A stretch of 64,000 nucleotides of DNA, from assembly GCA_964030475.1 (NCBI GenBank), contig CAXIPT010000011.1:807111-871110 (forward strand). The letters are read 5' to 3'. Below the pieces are notes generated by a model. It ran no database searches and was not told the origin of the DNA. It saw nothing but the letters and a program-made list of their open reading frames with translations. Both the position numbers and the translations under genes were made by a program. Below, in pieces: positions 14,284 through 21,532 of the stretch (positions within the stretch are counted from its first letter, which is position 1; each line of letters begins with the position of its first letter). The DNA is from Tethya wilhelma (taxonomy: Eukaryota; Porifera; Demospongiae; Tethyida; Tethyidae).

Positions 14284-16096
14284 ACTCTAGCTCACGGACA
14301 TCTCCATGACCCAAGACATGGACACCAACAAGCTGAACATTATCATCTACGAAATGCTCTCTGGCACAAAATTCATCCTCAAAGCTCTCAAGACCTCAAC
14401 CAGAGACAGCTGGTTAGCAACGGCCAACGAACTCATCAGAACTGCCAAGAGGGAGTCCGTTAACAACCTCACAGTCCGTGGGCGGAGCTCTACCGATCCC
14501 CTTGAGTACATCCTCCGTAGTCCGAGTCTCGGGCGGAAGTTGAAACGTGATCGCGAGGGGTCGGCACGGCGACGGAGTATGAAACGACCTCATTCCAGTA
14601 GCGGGCCGAGGGAGAGTACTTCTTCTGCCGAAGATCATGTGAGAGTCATGTGACTGTTGTCGTAGCAACGTGTGTGTGGATAAAGAGTTTGTATTATGTG
14701 CATGATTTACTGTTATTGGGCTATTTATATTGATCATGTGATTGTCATGTGACTTGCAGCCACCACCGGGTACAGAGTACGTCGTCATGGAGTGTATAGT
14801 GATGGAAGGTAGCGACGATACGACCCTTGACCCTGGTGAAATTGTCGAACTGGTGAGGGTGGAGCCGACCACTGGAGCGTTACGAGTGAAAACAAAAGAT
14901 AGTAATCAGTTGGAAGGGGTTGTCCCCGCTAGTTATCTGAGGAGACGAGATCTAGTGAAGGCTGGAGCAAGAATGGAGTGTAAGTTTGCGTCTTGTTTTT
15001 GTTTGTTTGTTTGCTTGTTTGCTTGTTTGTTTGCTTGTTTGTTTGCTTGTTTGCTTGTTTGCTTGTTTGTTTGTTTGTTTGTTTTGTATTCTTTTCCCTC
15101 CTCTTAGTTGAATGCTTGTCTGGAATTACATATACAAGGGTGCATGTGACTTTTGTATGGATCATGTGATTCTCATATGTGACTTTTAGCCTTGAAATAC
15201 TGTACATGTTTGTGACCAGAGATCTATTTACTTTACACACATCTTGACAACTGCATCCACACACACACACACACACAAACACTCACACAGCTACCCCCAA
15301 ACTGACAATGAAGCCAGTAGACATGGATCTCCTCACGGGTACCACGGCCACCATCAGCTGTGCCTTCAACGGCTACCCCCTTCCCTCTGTCGTCTGGCGG
15401 AAAGATTTTGAAATCCTCTCTTCAGACTCCCGAAGAAAGATCACTTCTTGTGCTACTTCTAGCGTTCTCGAGGTGATCCAATTAGAGTTTGATGATGAAG
15501 GGACTTACTCGTGCTACGTCACCAACTCCATGGGTAGTGATTCGGCCGAGATTTACCTCAGTATCCATGGTGAGTGTGATCATGTGATTGTCATGTGATA
15601 AAAGTTGTGATTGTCACATGTCTGGAATTTTATAGTCATGTGATTATCATGTGATAAGCCTATTGTCACATTATTGCATCTATTTATAGTGTCATGTGAT
15701 ACTATTCCATTGTCATATGACTCTCATGTGACTATTCAGGTCCTCCAAGCCAACCTCCAAAGCCTACAGTATCAAAGGTCACAAGTTCGTCCGTGAAGCT
15801 AAAGTGGGCGGTGCCAGAACTGGACGGGGGAAGTCCCATCCTCTCCTATCAGATCGAGCTCCTCCAAGAAGGCTTTGACCAATGGCAACCCATCGTTCAA
15901 CACCCTCGGAACTACTTTGTCGTGAAAACCCTCGATCCTCAGACCTCCTACCAGTTTAGAGTTATCGCATACAATGAGTATGGTGCTAGTAAGCCTAGTG
16001 AGCCGACTAAGGTCGTTGGGACTAAGAGTAAAGGTTGGTTGACTTCTTCTCCCAGCTTCAAGAAACCACCTATGATTACGATTGATGGACCGACAG

Positions 16097-16139
<43 letters not shown>

Positions 16140-18506
16140 CCTCATTTCATAACACCCTCCTACCCCTCCAGACAATCCTGATGCTCCCTTTGATCAGCTG
16201 GGGGTGGAACTGGCCAGTCCTCTCAGTCCTAAGCACGCCTTCATCCGCAGGGGGTCCCTCAGTGTGGTCTATGATGTCATGCCTGAAGAGCTAGGAAGGT
16301 AACAATTTAGTCTACTAGTACAACTTTCAGATGTGAGTGTGAGCTTTTACCGAACTGGCAAATCTGTTTATTGGCATTCTGATCATGTGACCATAATACA
16401 CTGAAATGGGATTTGATCACATGCACCAGTGTGCTGATTCAGCAAAGATACACTCATATCATACTTCCTATGGTACAAATAGCTCCTTCCTTGCAAATAG
16501 TTTGCTTATTTTCAAAGGAACTATTCATGAAGGAGAAGCCTGGGAACGAGACTATGACTAGCTTACTGTATGTTACGATAACAACTGTTTCTTTCTTTTT
16601 TAAAACTTTCTTTCCCTTCTATTTTATTTTTTAAAGTTTAATTCTCTTCTTTCATCCTCTCTCTATTTCAGAGGTCGATTTGGGATAGTCCACAAGTGTC
16701 TTCACAAACAGAACGGCCTGGAGTACGCTGCCAAGTACGTGAGGCTCAGGAGCAGGAAGAAGGCAGACATAAGAGGAGAGGTCGAGATACTGCAGAAGGT
16801 GAGAGGGAAGACGCCACACATCGCAGAGCTGCAGGACGCTTTTGAGAGAGGCAGAAATCTCATCATAGTTATGGAGCTGTAAGTTTGTGAATTTTGAATT
16901 GTAAGATACAAACTTAATATTGTATAGCTCCAAAATTTTGTGGCACTATAATTATTTTGTGAATTTTGTGTTTGGAGGTAGTGTATCACGAAAATTTTCT
17001 CACAAAATTTGGAAAGCTGTATATTGGCGATATAATTTCAGAGGTTGTGAGATTCACAAAAATTAGTTCTAAGGAGCAAAGACAGACTTTTCACAACCTT
17101 TTTGTGCCTCTCTTACAGGGTCCCTGATGGGGAGCTCGTTGAGAGGATCATTGCTAATGACGATTTGACGGAAGGTGTTGCCGTGGGTTACATCTCTCAA
17201 CTCCTGTCGGCAGTGGAGTGTCTGCACCAGCTCAACATCGCACACTTGGACATACGAGTAAGTTGTCATGTGCCAGTCATGTGATCCCTTCTCATGTGAT
17301 AATCATATGACAATCATGTGATCCCACAGCCTGAGAACATCCTATTATATGGTGTTGAGAATCCAACACTAAAACTCATTGATTTTGGTGCCGCCAGAGA
17401 TGTTTCCATGATAACCACACCAGTCTACACATCATCAATTGAATTCTGTGGTAAGCAGATTTACCATAAATCGGGAAATTTTTCACCGCTAAAGTTTTTT
17501 ACATACTAGTGTAATTTCATCAAATCAACCAATTTGGTAAAGATTGCCATAAATTTTTATGTGTTTAATTTTTTCCGCTTGCATTAGTTGCAAATTAAAT
17601 TTCCCAATCTATACAGTTTTTGTGTTTCACTTCAAAATTATTTGACTGCAAAAAATCTTTCAGAGTACAGTTGGTTATACTCCTTGTTTTTTTTTTCGTT
17701 TTTAGCTCCTGAGATCATAACTCAAGGTTTGCCAGCTCTAGCTTCTGACATGTGGAGTGTCGGAGTACTCACCTACGTCATGTAAGTCATGTGACTATCA
17801 TGTGATACGATAATTCAATCATGTGACTGTCATGTGATCCAACACACACACACACACACACACTAATATTAGTCTCAGTGGTATATCTCCGTTCTTTGTC
17901 GACAACATCCAAGTGGTTGTAGAGAGAATCAGAGAAGCTCGCTACAACTTCTACAACGATCAGTTTGATCACATCTCCCAGGAGGCCAAGGACTTCATTG
18001 CAGCGTTGCTTCAAAAGACACCAGAGTAAGTTAACTTAACCATGATGTGCAGAAATGAAAAAAGAAGTGTTTATCATAACCACATACCGTATAGCTCCAA
18101 ATTTTCGTGGATCGTAATTCACGAAAATTTGTTCAAAATAGCAAAGACAGACTTTTCACAAACTTTTTCTGCCACAAAAGTTTGGAGCTATACGGTATAC
18201 TGATTAATAAAACTTTTTGAGGGATAAATTTTTCAGCGGTAAAAAATTTTATACATACATTTTTCTTTTTTGATTCAAGTTTCATTCTATAACTAGTACA
18301 ATAATCAATCCATGATATTTTTGTATGTCACATGACTGTCACATGATGTATTCAGGTATCGTATGAATGTGACCGACGCCCTCCAACATCAGTGGATCCG
18401 TACCCTCAGTCGATCCAGAGAGGGAGCCACTTCTCCCTGGCCAATGGCGAGGCTGGACATCTCACGATTGAAGACGTTTAATGCGAGAAGAAAGTGGCAT
18501 GTAAGT

Positions 18507-18565
<59 letters not shown>

Positions 18566-18591
18566 NNNNNNNNNNNNNNNNNNNNNNNATG

Positions 18592-18636
<45 letters not shown>

Positions 18637-19483
18637 CACACACACACACACACACTCACCAGATATCCCCGGTCCTCCCTCACAAGTCAACAGCGTCATC
18701 CTCGGCTACAACTCCACCCTCATATCGTGGTTGCCCCCGACAACCGACGGAAACTGCCTCATCACGAGCTACATCCTCGAAAAACGTCGCCTCGAAGTCG
18801 AAGTCTGGGAAAATGTCGCATCGGACATTGACAGCACTGCTCATGTCGTTGAGGAGTTGATTCCAGGAGCAAACTATATTTTCCGAGTGTTTGCGGTGAA
18901 TGAGGTGGGCGTGAGCGCACCCAGTAAGCCCTCGAGGCTTGTTACCATGGTGAAGGATCGAGATTACGATTCTGATAGTCCATTGCCGGCAGAAGTGACA
19001 CTGAAAATCACCCCTTTGGAGTTTGAGTACGAAATTGATGAAGAATTGTTCAGGTATGTAGGAGGTAGTAAGATGGTCACATGTTTAGCATGTGATCTGT
19101 GGTTGCTTAGCAACATGCACAATAGATTATAGACTATCTGTCATGTGACTGTCATGTGATTTTCATGTGATCCTTTTACTTTCAGGGGGTCGTATTCGGT
19201 GGTGAGCAAGTGTCGTGAGAGAACAACAGATCGTGTTTTCGTTGCCAAGACGATATCGGCTGACGATAAGGAGAAAGCTTTTCAAGAGTTTGATATTCTT
19301 CGTCAGTTGTCTCATCCAAGATTGGTAGCTCTGGAGGACGCCTTTGCAAATAATGATCAGACTGTGCTTGTATTAGAATAGTGAGTGATATAGCTACATG
19401 TACTTTATTCACTTGTATATACAGTATACACTGTCAGCTCCTTTGTTACACACTGTAGTATAAAAGTTCTGCAACTTGATGTG

Positions 19484-19558
<75 letters not shown>

Positions 19559-20934
19559 TCTCTCTCTCTAGTCTTCCTGGTGGCTCACTACAAGACTACA
19601 TGTCATCTTCAAACGGTCCCCTCTCAGAACAACAAGCCTCTCTCTACACCAGAAAGATAATGGAAGGTCTCCAATACTTGCACTCAACAAAGATCATCCA
19701 CACAAACATTGCTGTAAGTTAGGTGCCAGTCTGAGGGAGGGCTGCAAAGTGAAGCTTTCTAGCTGTTATTTCTAGCACAGTTTCAGACACTTTGAGTTCC
19801 CTTATAAAATTTCCAAGAAAAAAAAATTTGTAATCTTCGCAGTTTTTTTGGGTTGAAATTTTATTCAAGGGCAAGTTCAGGAGCATGTATTTGCACTATA
19901 TGTGGTACGTGGGCTGCTCAATCCATAAAAATGAAAGCTCGATAAGTTTAGCTATCTCCTTGAACTGCAATAGTTTTCCTCCTTGAAAATGCTTCTATAG
20001 CTGTATGTATAAAACAAGTGATTTTGATGACCAGTACAAAATTATTGTCAAATTTTACAACTTCACCACACATACACACACTAACACCACACTGACACAC
20101 ACTAACACTCGTACAGCCTGACAACCTCCTCCTGACAATCAGTTGTAAAGACATCAAGATCTGTGACTTTGGAATGGCCCGCTACATCGAGGTGTGCAAC
20201 CAAATCCAGGAGTTGAGGGGGAGCGTTGATTTTATGGCCCCCGAAGCTGTTTCCCTGCAACCCCTTACAACTGCAGCTGATATCTGGAGTACAGGGGCCA
20301 TTGTGTATTGGATGTAAGTAGTAATAGTAGTAGTACAATCTACAACAGTTGTGTCTGGTGGGGATTAGTAGCTCAGTGGTAAGAGCGTTTGACTATGATC
20401 CAAACCATCCAGGTTCAAGTCCCACCATTTCCAAAATCTTTTTCTCTTTCAGTGTTTTTTTTCCCCAGGAAAAAAGTAAAGAGGGAGGTGGGGTTGCTTA
20501 AATTCTGAAAATTAGTATATAGTTTCAGAGAGAGAGAGAGAGAGAGAGAGTCAGTCACACCTACCTACAAGATTGTTACATAATAATATTATTTGCTTTT
20601 CCCTAATCTTCACAGGGTCACAGCCATTTCCCCCTTTGCTGGCGACACCCAAGAGCGCACGATTGAAAACATCCGATCCCTAAACATGGACAATACAGGC
20701 AAGGAATTCACCAATCTCTCCCACGACTGTCAAGACTTCATGCTTGACTGCACGCTCGTCAAGAATCCTCGTAGACGTCTCACGGCTGAACAGTCTCAGC
20801 GTCACCGTTGGTTACACAAGGGGACCACGTCCCAACGAAGGCCGTCCGATCCCCCCTTGCCGAGGATGAGTTCGGAACGAGGTCATTCTAGTCATCACAA
20901 GAGACGTCCTGATTCATTTGTACAATCTCAGTAA
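827..20934 (+). CDS. Trio/Kalirin-Obscurin-like giant Rho-GEF with tandem kinase domains (5' partial)
   Basis: Multi-exon gene reconstructed from GT-AG exons that join in phase for most of its length. Domain order: Ser/Pro-rich disordered region, degenerate DH, PH, four SH3 domains, intact DH-PH, SH3, Ig, FN3, protein kinase, FN3, second kinase-like domain, stop at 20934. Known family facts: Trio/Kalirin have DH-PH-SH3-DH-PH-SH3-Ig(-FN3)-kinase, and obscurin/UNC-89 has SH3-DH-PH and two C-terminal kinases with Ig/FN3 between. This gene has features of both. The inferred role is a cytoskeletal scaffold that activates a Rho-family GTPase and phosphorylates or binds partners. The first visible exon starts after a splice acceptor (cag at 824-826), so the N-terminus lies outside the window. 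One exon between 9792 and 11097 is uncertain because the phases do not join cleanly. Part of the gene may lie in the gap 5865-6779. Confidence 0.88.
3593..3720 (-). repeat. tRNA-derived SINE-like element, copy 1
   Basis: The reverse strand reads a tRNA-like A box (tagctcagtggtaagagc) and B box (ggttcaaatcc). The flank gcttagcagt...gagtagtattata is shared with the copy at 13740-13865. Confidence 0.6.
3888..3940 (+). repeat. (CA)n microsatellite abutting a splice acceptor
   Basis: Runs to within a few bases of the acceptor cag (3941-3943). Confidence 0.85.
3944..5755 (+). CDS. First DH (degenerate) and PH domains
   Basis: Exons 3944-4111, 4545-4851, 5081-5338 and 5657-5755 join in phase. The first begins with VLSEFLLSEMAYSQSVQTL, the typical CR1 start of a DH (RhoGEF) domain. 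The second carries a continuation (YIPFMVNMERGLKIL), but where a functional DH has PVQRITKY it has HYCRLKERWREYLSTFKEL. The third and fourth exons fit a PH domain (CELFSVYLTHGKKKPHLMLV, then strand and C-terminal helix). The position matches DH1-PH1 of Trio/Kalirin. The loss of the PVQR helix suggests weak or no GEF activity. The PH may continue into the following gap. Confidence 0.75.
5813..6836. repeat. (CT)n tract with assembly gap and (CA)n end
   Basis: (CT)n from 5813, Ns at 5865-6779, (CT)n again to about 6808, then (CA)n to the acceptor at 6836. The gap length may be nominal. Confidence 0.85.
6837..7041 (+). CDS. SH3 domain 1 exon
   Basis: Exon between a (CA)n-cag acceptor and donor gtaggc. 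The peptide has the SH3 pattern: a YIVMESFNDEREGFLSVKKG start, an IVEVLDD core, a tryptophan in SIWMV, and a GFIPGHIL end. It follows the N gap directly, so any exon between PH1 and this SH3 is unseen. Confidence 0.78.
7181..7252 (+). repeat. tRNA-like element, copy 2 (near-complete cloverleaf)
   Basis: A 72-base cloverleaf can be drawn: acceptor agttcta/tagatct (6 of 7 pairs), D stem gctc/gagc, T arm ctggg-ttcgaat-cccag perfect, anticodon stem with two G-U pairs and loop cttcaat (anticodon tca). A UCA anticodon on a short tRNA is not a normal elongator or a Sec tRNA. With related copies in the window it is better read as a tRNA-derived repeat. Confidence 0.55.
7410..9456 (+). CDS. Linker and SH3 domain 2 (split by an intron)
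   Basis: Exon 7410-8161 encodes a ~220-residue Ser/Pro-rich linker followed by the first half of an SH3 (VYVAIAGFEAAEESNISL and LTAGQCVQ). The second half is in exon 8930-9092 (RSDWWLVSD, GWVPAAYLE), after a (CT)n tract that ends in cccag. A short exon 9345-9456 (ERTQSDINLTRQQL) links on in phase. The paired WW, the GWVPAAYL ending and the ALYDY-like start identify the SH3. Confidence 0.78.
8609..8831. mobile_element. MITE-like element with ~24-bp terminal inverted repeats
   Basis: Ends taccgtaaatcttctaaaa and its complement ttttagaagatctacggta flank a non-coding body of ~220 bases. It lies in an intron of the giant kinase gene. Confidence 0.65.
8853..8924 (+). repeat. (CT)n microsatellite serving as polypyrimidine tract
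   Basis: Directly precedes acceptor cccag of the SH3 2 exon. Confidence 0.8.
9582..9792 (+). CDS. SH3 domain 3 exon
   Basis: The exon follows (CA)n-cag. The SH3 core reads YVAITEIQAASPGQLSL, VKVIDAKRNDWWLVS, then EGWVPANQLA. The donor gtaagt at 9793 leaves phase 1. Confidence 0.78.
10659..11298 (+). CDS. Basic linker exon and SH3 domain 4
   Basis: Exon 11097-11298 (acceptor in a CT tract, donor gtacgt) encodes a clear SH3: MWVVLADYEATEPAMLSV, EVLDISRNDWCLV, GWVPTAYLKP. Upstream, a basic open segment ending at donor gtgagt (10809) reads RDKVKVQRKGSHGQM. It ends in the right phase but has no acceptor in the phase required by the previous exon, so its start is a guess. Confidence 0.65.
11424..11771. 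mobile_element. MITE-like element, 'tccaaattttcgtgg' family, long copy
   Basis: Starts ggttccaaattttcgtggc and ends gccacgaaaatttggagcta. The body includes aaaacagcaaagacag, shared with copies at 16922-17108 and 18086-18197. Confidence 0.6.
11811..11870. repeat. AT-rich nested palindrome
   Basis: Two ~30-base tandem units of attaataatgcattcattaa text, self-complementary at several registers. Confidence 0.6.
11898..14638 (+). CDS. Second DH-PH (intact Rho-GEF module)
   Basis: Exons 11898-12060 (acidic linker), 12298-12363, 12441-12544, 12838-13104, 13437-13578, 13918-14058 and 14291-14638 join in phase. The DH starts with LSELISSEQEYVGKLQY. It has the conserved middle MYVTYCQNKAASDDL and the key PVQRITKYNLLLQDF helix that contacts the GTPase, then a linker ANNTIHLSLMEG typical of Trio/Kalirin. 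The PH strands (VFKERRVFLFRKALIITKK) and C-terminal helix (SWLATANELIRTAKRE) follow. It is predicted to be an active GEF for a Rho-family GTPase. Confidence 0.88.
13137..13410. repeat. Tandem duplications in an intron
   Basis: A ~60-base block (tttgaaagatct...gttcata) is repeated at 13140 and 13270, followed by a 24-base unit (aagtttaaactacaattgtgg) in about three copies. Confidence 0.6.
13740..13865 (-). repeat. tRNA-derived SINE-like element, copy 3
   Basis: The reverse strand has tagctcagtggtagg and ggttcgaatcc. Its 3' flank matches copy 1 over about 50 bases (gagtagtattata, gggagaatac, ttattgaat). Confidence 0.6.
14760..16096 (+). CDS. SH3 5, Ig and FN3 domains
   Basis: Exon 14760-14979 is a divergent SH3 (DPGEIVELVRV, GVVPASYLRR) without the usual tryptophan pair. 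Exon 15291-15569 is an I-set Ig: ATISCAFNGYPLPSVVWRKD and DEGTYSCYVTNSMGSDSAEI show the two cysteines, the tryptophan and the DxGxYxC motif. Exon 15740 to about 16096 is an FN3: SVKLKWAVPELDGGSPILSY and YQFRVIAYNEYGASKPSEP. SH3-Ig-FN3 before a kinase is the Kalirin order. Confidence 0.85.
15001..15085 (+). repeat. (TTTG/CTTG)n tetranucleotide repeat
   Basis: About 20 units of tttg alternating with cttg directly inside the intron after SH3 5. Confidence 0.85.
16172..18500 (+). CDS. Protein kinase domain 1 (predicted active)
   Basis: Exons 16172-16298, 16672-16878, 17119-17257, 17330-17450, 17705-17781, 17873-18025 and 18356-18500. Kinase motifs are present in order: glycine loop LGRGRFGIVHK, the VAIK lysine in EYAAKYV, HLDIRPENILL (catalytic Asp kept; the usual Lys two residues later is Arg), DFG in LIDFGAA, APEII, and DMWSVGVLTYVM. 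The HLDI(K/R)PEN form is typical of the Trio/obscurin/titin/DAPK group. It ends with YRMNVTDALQHQWI, the normal subdomain XI. I see nothing that would prevent catalysis. Confidence 0.85.
16922..17108. mobile_element. MITE-like element, same family, partial copy
   Basis: Starts tatagctccaaaattttgtg and contains gagcaaagacagacttttca. The right inverted end is missing. Confidence 0.5.
18086..18197. mobile_element. MITE-like element, same family, short intact copy
   Basis: Terminal inverted repeats taccgtatagctccaaattt and its near complement ending tttggagctatacggta, 112 bases in all. Confidence 0.65.
18506..18660. repeat. (CT)n, short gap, (CA)n compound microsatellite
   Basis: CT tract, Ns at 18566-18588, CA tract, then acceptor ag at 18661-18662. 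Confidence 0.8.
18663..19053 (+). CDS. FN3 domain between the two kinases
   Basis: Exon after a long (CT)n, small gap and (CA)n tract. GPPSQVNSVILGYNSTLISW, ITSYILEKRR and YIFRVFAVNEVGVSAPSKPS give the FN3 tryptophan, the tyrosine corner and the C-terminal strand. Obscurin has Ig plus FN3 in this position; no Ig is visible here. Confidence 0.82.
19186..20934 (+). CDS. Second kinase domain (predicted pseudokinase) and C-terminus
   Basis: Exons 19186-19380, 19572-19713, 20117-20313 and 20616-20934. The nucleotide lysine (VFVAKTI), DFG (ICDFGMA), APEAV and DIWSTGAIVYWM are kept. The catalytic loop reads HTNIAPDNLLL where HRDLKPEN is expected, so the catalytic Asp is Asn and the following Lys is Ala. 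The split HTNIA/PDN is supported by clean donor (gtaagt, 19714) and acceptor (cag, 20114-20116) sites. It is therefore predicted to be catalytically dead or very weak, perhaps a docking or allosteric domain. The tail after residue RWLHKGTTS is basic and Ser/Pro-rich. Confidence 0.82.
19490..19569 (+). repeat. (CT)n microsatellite before an acceptor
   Basis: About 80 bases of ct ending directly at the acceptor of exon 19572. Confidence 0.85.
20363..20435 (+). repeat. tRNA-derived SINE-like element, copy 4
   Basis: Reads tagtagctcagtggtaagag and ccaggttcaagtccc, in the intron before the last exon of the giant kinase gene. Confidence 0.55.
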
Positions 20935-21532
20935 TTTGCTAACTAGCGGTTATTTAAACCACACCCACTTTATTGGTATGGTCACACCCATTTCCTGTTT
21001 GTTGTGTATTGGTTTTTAAACTGTTGCATTTGATTTTGTGTTGATTACCATAATTTATGCATAGCGAGTGAACTTGTTCAGTCTAGTCTTTTTAATCATC
21101 TGTTGTTGATTTCATATAATAGTATTTCTGATAATACAGTTAATTTTATCTAGCTATATTGATTGATTTCTTGTTCAAGTTAATTCATGAATTAAGTTAT
21201 AATGATCTGATAATATTGTACTTATTGCACCCATGAAATAATATTATCATTAACAATAATAATTATTGTATGTTAATAATTGTCAGATCGATCGAATTCA
21301 CACGCATACTATTTTGATAAAAAAGTTTAAAGAATAGGCTTATAGTATTAGTGTGCACATGCATGCATGCATGTTCATGCAATATGATATAATATGTGCA
21401 TGAATGTATATACATGAGTTAAATGATATAAGTCAGCTTGATTCACCATATATTTGATATATCAATTAAGTAATTGATTTGATCAATTGAACACATTAAT
21501 TAATTTAACTCGATTGATTCCTGATATATAGA

